This document shows positions 1 to 6,936 of a stretch of DNA of 13,343 nucleotides, one piece after another. Source of the DNA: JALOAT01 sp050179875 (GTDB lineage Bacteria; Pseudomonadota; Gammaproteobacteria; Thiohalomonadales; Thiohalomonadaceae); NCBI GenBank assembly GCA_050179875.1, contig JBFXES010000072.1, forward strand, positions 1-13,343, given 5' to 3'. The notes under the pieces are model-generated. The model was not told where the DNA came from and did not search any database. It worked only from the letters and a program-made list of their open reading frames with translations. Made by a program: the position numbers and the translations under genes. The stretch's first letter is position 1. Each line of letters starts with the position of its first letter.

Positions 1-14
1 CAGAAGAAGGCGTC

Positions 15-98
15 GTAGGAGCCCACACGGTGGGCTAATGCCTTTCACCCGCCGCGGTTTGACAAACCCGCGCATTCGCCGACGATGTCTTCTCCTAC
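15..98. repeat. Inverted pair of REP-like elements (BIME-like)
   Basis: Two 28-base units face each other. Unit 1 (15-42, plus) starts GTAGGAG, has a GCCCAC-ACG-GTGGGC hairpin at 21-35 and ends AATGCC. Unit 2 (71-98, read on the minus strand) starts GTAGGAG, has the same 15-base spacer length and ends AATGCG, but its internal stem is degenerate. Between them, about 54-70, is a short hairpin of CGCGGTTT against AAACCCGCG. The GTAG head followed by a small palindrome is typical of REP sequences mobilised by RAYT (TnpA-REP) proteins. The element lies in an extragenic spot past the end of the minus-strand operon, where REPs usually sit. Family assignment is by pattern only. Confidence 0.55.
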
Positions 99-122
99 AA
101 GATGAATGCCGTGTGAGCCCCA

Positions 123-148
123 GCGACCGGCCCGCGAGGGCCGGTCGC
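123..148. terminator. Strong GC hairpin, probable transcription terminator
   Basis: A perfect 11-bp stem (GCGACCGGCCC with GGGCCGGTCGC) closes a 4-base loop. It lies 15 bases past the stop codon of the last minus-strand gene, so it is placed to end that operon. The short T run (CGTTTCT, from 149) is on the plus side, so as a classic intrinsic terminator it fits better for a plus-strand gene ending left of the window. It may act in both directions. The minus-strand side lacks a T tract. Confidence 0.6.
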
Positions 149-163
149 CGTTTCTCCCACACC

Positions 164-670
164 TCAATGGCCCGGCAGGGCCGACCAACCCGGATGGGAG
201 AAGTGCCGGGGATAATCCCGAAGGGCGGCATGAATACTCGCAATACCTTCGGGGGACGCCGGGTCGGTTCGCAGCACGTGCGCACCGTGCTGCAACTGCC
301 CCAGCAGGACATGCAGGGCGGCGTCCGCCTGTGGCGTCAGCGTGCAGTTGGCCACGAGGTAGGCCACGTTGTCTTCGATGGATCGCGCCAGTGCGCCGGC
401 GGTCTCTCGCGTCAGACGGCCTTCCGCCGAGGACGTCAGCGCCTGCGCCACTGCGTCACGGATGCGGCCCATGCCTTCGCGCAGCGCCGCATCCGTGGCC
501 CAGGGCCCGGCACCCGGCTCCAGCGTCAGTCCGGCAGGATGATCCTCCGGGCCGTGAGAATGGCCCGCATGATCGGCCGCCACCGCCGCGCCGGGGCAGG
601 CGAGGGCGGCCGTGGCGAGCCATGCGAACACCACCTTCAAAGCAATACCAAGCGATAGGTGATTTGGCAT
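164..670 (-). CDS. Small exported His-rich protein, DnrO-like
   Basis: This gene encodes a 168-residue protein with a clear Sec signal peptide: a hydrophobic stretch at about 8-31 ends in an AVA-A type cleavage site. The mature protein should be periplasmic. It starts with a His-rich segment, HAGHSHGPEDH (34-44), which could bind a metal ion. The rest is a predicted helical domain with a lone Cys (109) in a VANC motif and a C-terminal HPGW motif. It resembles from memory the small proteins annotated 'DnrO' beside efflux genes in gammaproteobacteria, but no activity is established. The start is well supported: GGAGGAG lies about 8 bases upstream of the ATG. It follows the ATPase gene by 29 bases and is probably the last gene of the exporter operon. 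A metal-related role is inference. Confidence 0.75.
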   Translation of the reverse strand: MPNHLSLGIALKVVFAWLATAALACPGAAVAADHAGHSHGPEDHPAGLTLEPGAGPWATDAALREGMGRIRDAVAQALTSSAEGRLTRETAGALARSIEDNVAYLVANCTLTPQADAALHVLLGQLQHGAHVLRTDPASPEGIASIHAALRDYPRHFSHPGWSALPGH

Positions 671-699
671 GTCGTCTCTCCTCCAGGTTGGATGTGTCC

Positions 700-1410
700 T
701 CAGGCCAATGCCCTTCCTTCGCCGCGCTCTTCGTGAGTCACGCCGTCGCGGATGTGGTAGATGCGCCGGAAGGTGGGGATGATCTTCTCGTCGTGGGTGA
801 CGACGATGACTGCGGTCTCGAACCTGAGCGCCATGTCGTTGAGGATGCGGATGACGGCCATGGCGCGCTGCGAATCGAGAGGGGCGGTGGGCTCGTCGGC
901 CAGGATGACCGGCGGACGGTTGACCAGCCCGCGCGCGATGGCCACGCGCTGCTGTTCGCCGCCGGAGAGCTGCGAAGGCATGGCGCGGGCGCGGTGCTGA
1001 ACATCCAGCGCGGTGAGCAGTTCCAGCGCCCTGCGGCGGGCCTCGCCCGTGGGCACACCCGCAAGCATGGGCAGGAGCGCCACGTTATCGGTGACGTCGA
1101 GGAACGGGATGAGGTACGGGGCCTGGAACACGAAGCCGATCTTGTCGCGCCTGAGTGCGCGCAGGTCATGGACCTTCCAGCCGTCGTCGTAGATCACCTG
1201 CTCACCCAGGGTCATGCGCCCGGCGGTCGGATCGATGACTGCGCCCAGGCACTTGAGCAGCGTGCTCTTGCCGGAGCCCGATGGCCCGATGAGTCCCACC
1301 ACCTCGCCGGGAGCGACGACCATGTCGATGCCCTTCAGGGCATCCACAGCGGTGTCCCCCGCGCCGTAGCGTTTCTTCAGCCCCGTGATGTGGATGCCCT
1401 TGCCGCTCAT
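700..1410 (-). CDS. ABC transporter ATP-binding protein (LolD/MacB/DevA type)
   Basis: This 236-residue ATPase powers the exporter encoded just upstream. All ABC motifs are present: Walker A GPSGSGKS (42-49), Q-loop FQAP (95-98), signature LSGGEQQ (148-154), Walker B ILADEP (169-174) and the switch His in THDE (206). The length and the LSGGEQQRVAIAR signature fit the family that partners FtsX-like permeases (LolD, MacB N-terminus, DevA). These use ATP for a mechanical cycle that moves substrates or lipids out of the inner membrane. The start has GGAGG upstream and lies one base after the permease stop, indicating translational coupling. The D-loop region reads EPTAPLDS, where EPTGALDS is more usual, a mild variation. 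The substrate cannot be told from sequence. Confidence 0.93.
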   Translation of the reverse strand: MSGKGIHITGLKKRYGAGDTAVDALKGIDMVVAPGEVVGLIGPSGSGKSTLLKCLGAVIDPTAGRMTLGEQVIYDDGWKVHDLRALRRDKIGFVFQAPYLIPFLDVTDNVALLPMLAGVPTGEARRRALELLTALDVQHRARAMPSQLSGGEQQRVAIARGLVNRPPVILADEPTAPLDSQRAMAVIRILNDMALRFETAVIVVTHDEKIIPTFRRIYHIRDGVTHEERGEGRALA

Positions 1411-1411
1411 G

Positions 1412-2614
1412 TCAGCCTCCGATGGCTTCGGCCGGGTCCACGCTCAGCGCGAGGCGTATGGCGATGAGGCTCGCCAGGACACAGATGATCATGACCGCGA
1501 AAAAGCCGGCCACCGAATCCAGGGGCATGAGCAGGACATACTTGGGAAACAGCGGCGCCGCGAACGTGGCCGCAATCTTGCCGACCACGAATCCGATCAC
1601 GCCGAGGGCCAGCGCCTGCTGCAGGATCAGGGCGACGATGGTGCGGTTGCGCGTGCCGATCAGCTTCAGCACGGCGATCTCGCGGATCTTGTCCATGGTC
1701 AGCGTGTAGATGATGAAGGCGACGATGGCCGCGCTCACCACCGCGAGTATCGCCAGGAACATGCCGATCTGCCGCGCGGATGTGGCGATGAGTTTGCCGA
1801 CCAGGATCCGCTCCATCTGGACGCGGTCGTAAACCTGCAAGCGCTTCCAGCGCCGGATGGTTTCTGCCACCTCCTCCGCGGCATGGCCCCGCTTCACCTG
1901 CACCAGGATGGCGTTGACGAAGTTGTTGGCCGTTTGCGCGGCGACCACGGCCTCGACCAGGCCGGGCAGGGCGGGTTGATTGAACGCGGGATTTCCCGCG
2001 GTCCGCCGCCGCTGCATTAGGATGGCAGCGTTGTCCTTGAGGAATTGCGCCTCCTGCGCATCCTTCAGCGGAATGAACACCATCGGATCGCCGCCGGACG
2101 AGACCATGCGGCGGGTCAGGCCCACCACCGTGTAGTCATTGCGGCGGATCCGGATGCGGTCGCCCAGTCGAAAACCGGTGGCGATGTCGGCGACCGCCTC
2201 GTAGTGCCCCCGCGTGATCTGGCGCCCCGCCACGAGATAGGGGGGCCAGCCCGGGCTGCCCGGGTCGCCCGCGACGATGCCGCTGACCATCGCGCGGACG
2301 TCGGTGTCGCCCTTGCGGACCTGCATGGTGAGGTAGGTGACGTTGGCGGCCCGCGCCACGCCCGGCAGGGCGGCGATGCCGCGCCAGAGATCGTCATAGA
2401 CGCTCGATGACTCGGCATAGGGGCCGAGGGTGTCCTTCTGCACCACCCACAGGTCGGCCCGGCTGTTGTCGAGGAGGGCCTTGGCATCATCGACCATGCC
2501 GCGGTAGACGCCGGCCATGACCAGGGTGACGCCTATGAGGAGCCCGAGACCGAAGCCGGTGAAGACGAACTTGCCCCACGAATGCAGGATGTCGCGCCCC
2601 GCGAGGCTGATCAC
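1412..2614 (-). CDS. FtsX/MacB-type ABC transporter permease (DevC-like)
   Basis: This is a 400-residue inner-membrane permease with the four-segment layout of FtsX/MacB/DevC proteins. It has one N-terminal helix (about 15-37), a large periplasmic domain (about 40-280), then three C-terminal helices (about 284-305, 326-348, 366-389). The family hallmark REIAVLKLIG (311-320) follows the second helix, where the ATPase couples, and the protein ends in DPAEAIGG, also typical. The start is GTG, and its GTGA overlaps the stop of the HlyD gene. Together with the adaptor and ATPase it should form a MacAB- or DevBCA-like pump, probably needing an outer-membrane TolC-type channel encoded elsewhere. It is shorter than MacB because the ATPase is a separate polypeptide. 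Confidence 0.92.
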   Translation of the reverse strand: MISLAGRDILHSWGKFVFTGFGLGLLIGVTLVMAGVYRGMVDDAKALLDNSRADLWVVQKDTLGPYAESSSVYDDLWRGIAALPGVARAANVTYLTMQVRKGDTDVRAMVSGIVAGDPGSPGWPPYLVAGRQITRGHYEAVADIATGFRLGDRIRIRRNDYTVVGLTRRMVSSGGDPMVFIPLKDAQEAQFLKDNAAILMQRRRTAGNPAFNQPALPGLVEAVVAAQTANNFVNAILVQVKRGHAAEEVAETIRRWKRLQVYDRVQMERILVGKLIATSARQIGMFLAILAVVSAAIVAFIIYTLTMDKIREIAVLKLIGTRNRTIVALILQQALALGVIGFVVGKIAATFAAPLFPKYVLLMPLDSVAGFFAVMIICVLASLIAIRLALSVDPAEAIGG

Positions 2615-3762
2615 GGCGAGGCCCCCGTGAGACGCTCGGTCACATGGATGCGCGTGCCGGCGCTCAGTGTCTTGCCGCTGTAGACCACCACCCGATCGCC
2701 GCTCCTCAAACCGCGCCTGACCTGGACGCGACCGTCGAGGTCGCCGGCGCCGAGGGACACGGGGGCGAATGCCAGGCCGTCGTCCGTTATGAGCCAGACC
2801 CCGAGTTCACCGTCGATGCGCTTTATGGCGGCGTTGGGAATGACGGGCGCGGCGGGTAATGCCGGAAGCGCCACCGTCACCTCGGCCAATTCGCCCAGCG
2901 GCGGCAGGACCTGAAGCGGCTCGGTGAACACCACCTTTGCCAGGATTTCCTCGGTAATCGCATCGGCGCGCGGCTCGATGCGGAGGATCCGCCCGGGGAG
3001 GCGTTCGTCTGCCCGTGAGCGCAACACCACTTGGGCGTCGAGTCCGGCCCTGAGACCGTTTGCGCTGATCTGGTCGAAGCGCGCATCGATCCAGTAATGC
3101 CGTGGGTCGATGATCTCCACCACCGGCTGCCCGGCCACCACGGTCGTGCCGGGATCGGCGTCACGGGCTACCACCAGACCGTCCACGGGGGCCGTCAGGC
3201 GCAGATTCGCCCGCTGTGCCAGCAAGGCCTCGCGTTCGGCGCGCAACCGGACGATCTCCTCGCGCGCCCCGGCCAGGGCAGCCTCCGCGATCTGTCGTTC
3301 CTGCGCCCTGGTGGCGATCATCTCCTCGCTGACCGAACCCCGTGGGCGCAGTTCCTCGTAGCGTCGGGCCTGCGCCTGGGCGAAGGCGCTGCGCGCCTCG
3401 GCCTCGTGCAGGGCGGCCTCGGCACGCCTCAAGCCCGCCTCCTGGGCGCGGATGCGCTCGTCGAGATCGACCGGATCCATTTCGCCGAGCACCTGTCCGG
3501 CGCTCACCCGATCGCCCACGTGCACGTCCAGCCGCAGCACGCGACCGGCATAGGTCGGACCGATCCGGTAGGTATACCGCGCTTCCACGGTGCCGGTGCC
3601 GAACAGGGCGGGCGCGATGGCCTCGTCCTTCACCGTGACCGCGGTCACCGGTACCGGTGCCAGCGGGCCCGAGCGCAATGCGACGTGAGCGAAAAGCGCG
3701 AGCAGCGGGACGATGACGGCGAAGAGTGCCAGAGTGCGTCGTTGAAGGGGCAATCGCTTCAT
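2611..3762 (-). CDS. HlyD/MFP-family periplasmic adaptor subunit (DevB-like)
   Basis: This is a 383-residue membrane-fusion protein that bridges the inner-membrane pump to an outer-membrane channel. An N-terminal anchor (about 10-30) is not followed by a lipobox Cys, so it is probably a membrane-anchored type. Then come the first lipoyl/barrel half (about 65-98, containing GRVLRLDVHVGDRVSAGQVLG), an alanine/glutamate-rich coiled-coil hairpin (about 100-185), the second lipoyl half (APVDGLVVARDADPGTTVVAGQPV, about 191-214), and a beta-barrel and membrane-proximal domain ending in HVTERL. The ATG overlaps the TetR stop (ATGA) and the stop overlaps the permease start (GTGA), so all are on one message. 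The substrate class is unknown; the small hairpin suggests a classical tripartite pump. Confidence 0.92.
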   Translation of the reverse strand: MKRLPLQRRTLALFAVIVPLLALFAHVALRSGPLAPVPVTAVTVKDEAIAPALFGTGTVEARYTYRIGPTYAGRVLRLDVHVGDRVSAGQVLGEMDPVDLDERIRAQEAGLRRAEAALHEAEARSAFAQAQARRYEELRPRGSVSEEMIATRAQERQIAEAALAGAREEIVRLRAEREALLAQRANLRLTAPVDGLVVARDADPGTTVVAGQPVVEIIDPRHYWIDARFDQISANGLRAGLDAQVVLRSRADERLPGRILRIEPRADAITEEILAKVVFTEPLQVLPPLGELAEVTVALPALPAAPVIPNAAIKRIDGELGVWLITDDGLAFAPVSLGAGDLDGRVQVRRGLRSGDRVVVYSGKTLSAGTRIHVTERLTGASP

Positions 3763-4367
3763 GGCTGGACTCCGAGGCCGCGGCGATAGATGGCGAAGAC
3801 ACCGGGTGCCTGGGTACGGATGCGTCCGACGTCGCCGGCGAGCAGCGACTGCATCACCAAACCCTGGACGGTGCCGATGAACAGCACGACGGCGCTGTCC
3901 TCATCGAGATCGGCCGCCAGCTGGCCGCTTTCCTTGCCGCGAGCCATGAGGGTCCTGAGCTGGCTGCCGTAACGCTGGAGCAGGCCCATGGCCATGCGCT
4001 TTGCCGGAGTCTCCCCGGCGCGCTGCAACTCGCCGAACAGCACGCGCGGGACCCCCGGGTGCTCGGTGACGAACTCGATGTGCGCCATGAACATGGCTTC
4101 GAGCGCGGTCGGCACATCCGGCGCGGTCGCCGCGGCCCGCTCGACCCGCGCCAGCAAGCGCGCGGCCACCCAATGCATCACGGCCTCCAACACGGCATCC
4201 TTGCTGGGAAAATGGCGAAACAGCGCGCCCTGGGTCAGGCCCATGCGCTGGGCGATGGCGGCGGTGGTGATTTCACTGGGGTTCTGCTCCGCGGCCAGTT
4301 CGATCACCGCCGCGACCGTCACTTCGCGGCGTTGTTCGGCGGGCAGGTGCTTGGGACGTCGGTTCAT
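3759..4367 (-). CDS. TetR/AcrR-family transcriptional repressor
   Basis: This is a 202-residue one-domain-sensor repressor. The N-terminal DNA-binding domain has the TetR-type helix-turn-helix at about 33-54 (ITTAAIAQRMGLTQGALFRHF), followed by the typical FPSKDAVLEAV. The C-terminal helical domain (about 70-200) should bind a ligand and dimerise, and includes a Met-rich patch around MFMAHIEF. It is the first gene of the export operon and its stop overlaps the adaptor start, so it is transcribed with what it presumably controls. A perfect palindrome 20 bases upstream of its ATG is the likely operator, implying autorepression that an unknown compound relieves. It could also affect the divergent jet genes across the 198-base intergenic region, but nothing in the sequence proves this. 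Confidence 0.92.
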   Translation of the reverse strand: MNRRPKHLPAEQRREVTVAAVIELAAEQNPSEITTAAIAQRMGLTQGALFRHFPSKDAVLEAVMHWVAARLLARVERAAATAPDVPTALEAMFMAHIEFVTEHPGVPRVLFGELQRAGETPAKRMAMGLLQRYGSQLRTLMARGKESGQLAADLDEDSAVVLFIGTVQGLVMQSLLAGDVGRIRTQAPGVFAIYRRGLGVQP

Positions 4368-4386
4368 CGGGAAAGCGTCGGACGAA

Positions 4387-4400
4387 AGTAATTGATTACT
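4387..4400. promoter_or_regulatory. Candidate TetR operator, 14-bp perfect palindrome
   Basis: AGTAAT-TG-ATTACT is a perfect inverted repeat in otherwise GC-rich DNA. It lies 20 bases upstream of the TetR start, just downstream of a candidate -10 element. TetR-family repressors usually bind such short palindromes in their own promoters, so this is the best operator candidate in the window. Binding itself is inferred. Confidence 0.6.
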
Positions 4401-4428
4401 AGCTTATGGCTGGCGCGGCGGCTGTCAA
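4401..4428 (-). promoter_or_regulatory. Candidate promoter of the TetR-exporter operon
   Basis: On the minus strand there is a perfect -35 box TTGACA (4428-4423). A weak -10-like TAAGCT (4406-4401) follows after 16 bases. The palindrome at 4387-4400 directly follows, where a bound repressor would block RNA polymerase. The -35 is convincing and the -10 is poor. Confidence 0.45.
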
Positions 4429-4565
4429 GCTTGTGGCGCAGTGGGGCCTGCCGCCATTTCGCCGCCGACCGCGCCCATCCGGGGACGGGCTTGGCCAAGT
4501 TGCTGTGTTGACAGGAAATATTCGTTAGGGGTGCGGTGCCGGGCGATCGGGTACCATACGCCCCC

Positions 4566-6020
4566 ATGTTCTTCGCCGACGGCCGCCAGCACTTCTTCCG
4601 CCCCCTCACGGGCAAATACCGCGAACAGGTGGTGGCCTGCCTGCGCGCCCTGTACGCCCGGCTGTTCAGCGACCTGGCGGACTATTCCCGCAGCTTCAAC
4701 CGCGATCAGATCATCGAGCTGTTCCAGGAGACCCTGACCCGCACCCCGTTGCTGGACGACGAGGGCGAGGAGGCGGCGGCGCCCCGCTCGGACCGGGAGC
4801 AGGCGGGCTGGGTGCTGAACCTGCTGCTGGAGCACGGCTGGCTGGAGAAGCACATGGACGAGGCCACCCTGGAGAGCAGCTACGCCTTCTCCCGCGTGGG
4901 CCGGCTGTTCACCCAGCCCATGGTGGAGCTGGCCGGCGGGCGTTTCCGCACCCGCCACCGCAACACCCGCAACACCCGCAACGCCTTGCAGTCCTTCCTG
5001 GACAAGGGCGAGGTCTACGACCTGCTGGATGCCTACGAGTATTCCGAGCGCATCGTCAGCGACTTCTCCGACATCATCGCCGAACTGGACGAGCGCAAGC
5101 GCCAGCTGGTGCGCGAGGTGGAGGCCCAGCAACTGGTGCAGCGCGCCTCGGACGAGTTCTTCGATTTCATGGAAAAACGCTTCATGCCGGACCTGGCCAT
5201 CCGCCTGTCCGCGGACAGCGTGGAGAAATACCGCGACGAGATCGCCGACCTCATCAAGAAGGCGCGCAGCAAGCGCAAGGAGTTCCGCGCCAACGCCGAA
5301 CGCGAACTGCGCCGCGCCGCGCCCGAACTGGTGAAGGACGAACGGGTCTCCCTGTTCCTCACCATCCTGGACGGCATCGACAGCCGCGTGCACAACGCCG
5401 CGGAGGTCATGCTGCCGGCGCTGCGTCGGGCCTTGCACGGCTTCACCCGCCGCGCCGACATCATCATCCGCCAGCTCACCTTCACCGGCAGCGGCAGCAA
5501 CGCGGTCATCGATGCCTGCCAGACCCTGGCCGCCCTGGACGATGCGGAATTCGACGCGCGCCTGGCGCGGGCGGGCGACATCCTGGCGGTGCTCAACGTG
5601 GGCTTCGTGGACCCGGACGGTGCGCGCCTGCAGACCGGCCCGCGCAAGCGCGTGGTGAGCACCCGCGTGGAGGAGTTCGGCCCCGAGGCCGACGACCCGG
5701 ACACGCGCCGCCAGTTGTTCATCCAGCGCGCCGTGGAGCAGGCCTTCAGCATCAACAACAAGGCCCTGCGCGAATACCTGGCCGCGGCGCTCACGGCCAA
5801 CGGCAGCGTGAGCACCGCGGCCCTGCCCGTGAACGACGCGCGCGATCTGCTCTACCTGGCCCACGCCATCGAGGCAGGCGCCGAGGGCGCGGGCGGCGAA
5901 TACCGCTTCAAGGTGACGCGCGTGAAGGAAGAAGAGGGCGGGGTGCGCTATCGCAACGACTATTTCGAGGGCGATGAATTCCTCATCGAGCTCGTGGAAG
6001 CCGAACATGTCCCTGAGTGA
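4566..6020 (+). CDS. jetA: Wadjet defence protein JetA (kleisin-like subunit)
   Basis: This 484-residue protein is the first gene of a four-gene Wadjet locus. JetA is the MukF/kleisin-like subunit that links the heads of the SMC protein JetC and binds JetB. The sequence fits: a predicted winged-helix N-terminal region containing FFRPLTGKYREQ (10-21), a motif I associate with the JetA/DUF5716-type proteins, then long charged helices (about 150-300) and a mixed C-terminal domain. It does not read like the DUF3375 type. The ATG at 4566 is preferred because family proteins begin close to the FRPLTGKY motif. A GTG at 4536 would add 10 residues, and neither start has a clear Shine-Dalgarno sequence. 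A small NTR-NTR duplication is visible at 133-138. Its 3' end overlaps jetB by 14 bases. Assignment rests strongly on the B-C-D neighbours. Confidence 0.85.
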   Translation: MFFADGRQHFFRPLTGKYREQVVACLRALYARLFSDLADYSRSFNRDQIIELFQETLTRTPLLDDEGEEAAAPRSDREQAGWVLNLLLEHGWLEKHMDEATLESSYAFSRVGRLFTQPMVELAGGRFRTRHRNTRNTRNALQSFLDKGEVYDLLDAYEYSERIVSDFSDIIAELDERKRQLVREVEAQQLVQRASDEFFDFMEKRFMPDLAIRLSADSVEKYRDEIADLIKKARSKRKEFRANAERELRRAAPELVKDERVSLFLTILDGIDSRVHNAAEVMLPALRRALHGFTRRADIIIRQLTFTGSGSNAVIDACQTLAALDDAEFDARLARAGDILAVLNVGFVDPDGARLQTGPRKRVVSTRVEEFGPEADDPDTRRQLFIQRAVEQAFSINNKALREYLAAALTANGSVSTAALPVNDARDLLYLAHAIEAGAEGAGGEYRFKVTRVKEEEGGVRYRNDYFEGDEFLIELVEAEHVPE

Positions 6021-6711
6021 TTACCTGGAAGAGCGCCTGTCCGCGCGCGGCGTGGCGCTGGACGAATTTCGCGAACTGCTGGTGCGCCTGATGAACTACG
6101 GCGTGCTGTGCCGCGACGAGAACCAGACCGAGCGCGAACTCTACGACCGTTTCCTGCGCGTGGAGGACGCGGCGCGCGAATACCTGGACATGCTGGGCAT
6201 CGGCGTGCACCACGACCGCCGCTTCGAATACCTGCGCCTGTATCCGCCCGCCAGCCGCCTGCCCGGCATGGACGGCGCCGAGGACAACGCCTTCGCCGGC
6301 AGCCTGCGCGCGCGCCTCACGCAAAACGAAGTGGCCCTGCTGCTGGTGCTGCGCGCGCAATACGACAAGGCCCTGCGCGAGGGCAAGGTGGACGAGCACG
6401 GCTTCGTCGCCGAATCCATGGAGGCCCTCGGCATCGCCATCAAGAACCTCCTCGGCCGCGGCCTGCCCGACAAACTCACCGAGCGCAAGCGCCTGTTCCA
6501 GCGCCTCAAGACCCTGCGCCTCATCGACTACCGCCAGGACGAAGACCTGGAAAACGGCGAGGCCTGGCTGCGTATCCATCCCATGATCGTCGACTTCGTC
6601 TCGCCGGAGGCGTTGTCGGCCTTGGGTGAGGCGGAGGCGGAGACTGAGGAGGGGGAATCAGGTGAGGACAACGCGGAGGACGCGGAGGCGCGGAGGACGC
6701 GGAGGGGATGA
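6007..6711 (+). CDS. jetB: Wadjet defence protein JetB (MukE-like, DUF4194)
   Basis: This 234-residue protein is the MukE-like KITE subunit of the JetABC complex, which binds the JetA kleisin and DNA. It looks like a DUF4194 protein: an N-terminal helical part (about 1-60), a central RLTQNEVALLLVLRAQYD segment, and the KLTERKRLFQRLKTLRLIDY winged-helix stretch followed by the strand WLRIHPMIVDFVSPEAL. The ATG at 6007 has GGAAG six bases upstream and overlaps the jetA end. An in-frame ATG at 5974 would add 11 serine-rich residues and is less likely. The core seems to finish near residue 207. After it comes an acidic Glu-rich tail, and residues from about 222 on are encoded by a purine-rich repeat copy, so the native C-terminus has probably been altered. 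Confidence 0.87.
   Translation: MSLSDYLEERLSARGVALDEFRELLVRLMNYGVLCRDENQTERELYDRFLRVEDAAREYLDMLGIGVHHDRRFEYLRLYPPASRLPGMDGAEDNAFAGSLRARLTQNEVALLLVLRAQYDKALREGKVDEHGFVAESMEALGIAIKNLLGRGLPDKLTERKRLFQRLKTLRLIDYRQDEDLENGEAWLRIHPMIVDFVSPEALSALGEAEAETEEGESGEDNAEDAEARRTRRG
6670..6704 (+). repeat. Purine-rich dispersed-type repeat, forward copy inside jetB 3' end
   Basis: These 35 bases are built of GCGGAG-containing units of 9, 9, 8 and 9 bases. They match the reverse complement of 6816-6850 at 31 of 35 positions and that of 6937-6971 at 32 of 35, counted by eye without gaps. The copy lies in the last codons of jetB and supplies the Glu/Asp/Arg tail. Similar GA-rich runs are scattered in many environmental bacterial genomes, which I state from general knowledge. 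Confidence 0.85.
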
Positions 6712-6815
6712 ATGTTATGACGTTTGAATGCGGGTGCGTGGACGGGGTTGTGTGCGAAATGGAACCGAAGAACGTGAGCTGGGGTGTCAGTGTGCACGCT
6801 CATCGAAGGTCTTTT

Positions 6816-6850
6816 CTCCGCGCCCTCTGCGCCTCCGCGCGCTCCGCGTT
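6816..6850 (-). repeat. Purine-rich repeat, first inverted copy
   Basis: Read on the minus strand, this is the same 35-base purine-rich repeat as at 6670-6704 (31 of 35 identical) and as the second inverted copy (32 of 35). It is preceded on the plus strand by CTTTT. In the transcript it can pair with the jetB-internal copy to form a long stem with a loop of about 111 bases. Confidence 0.85.
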
Positions 6851-6860
6851 CGACCCGTCT

Positions 6861-6877
6861 GTTCTCCGCTGGAGAAC
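6861..6877. repeat. Short perfect inverted repeat in the jetB-jetC spacer
   Basis: GTTCTCC-GCT-GGAGAAC is a perfect 7-bp stem with a 3-base loop, located at the junction of the two tandem units. It could be a small RNA hairpin, a repeat terminus or a protein site. It has no T tract, so it is not an intrinsic terminator. Confidence 0.5.
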
Positions 6878-6936
6878 GGAACCGAAGGATGGGCGCCGCG
6901 GTGTCGCTGTACACCGTGAGCCGTCATACGCCTTTT

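Larger units (their letters stand above)
4368..4565. other. Divergent intergenic region between exporter operon and jet operon
   Basis: These 198 bases separate two operons transcribed away from each other. The left half holds the TetR operator and promoter candidates. The right half has a plus-strand TTGACA at 4508-4513, but no good -10 at the expected 16-18 base distance. A TACCAT hexamer preceded by GGG at 4549-4557 is -10-like. It sits only 8 bases before the jetA ATG, which would give a nearly leaderless message. No Shine-Dalgarno sequence is seen before the jetA ATG. No hairpin or riboswitch is evident. Confidence 0.5.

Noticed and set aside
3..38. Possible C-terminal end of a plus-strand gene (last codons before TAA at 36-38)
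   Set aside because: Only 11 codons are visible, and more than half of them lie in the REP-like element, so it cannot be supported as coding.
106..1467. A 453-codon plus-strand open frame opposite the ATPase and His-rich protein genes
   Set aside because: It is Arg/Pro-rich without family motifs, and the minus-strand genes show a signal peptide and full ABC motifs with good ribosome sites.
4425..6008. A 527-codon minus-strand open frame opposite jetA
   Set aside because: It is rich in Val, Ala, Gly and His with no domain, and lies entirely opposite a well-supported gene; a GC-rich shadow.
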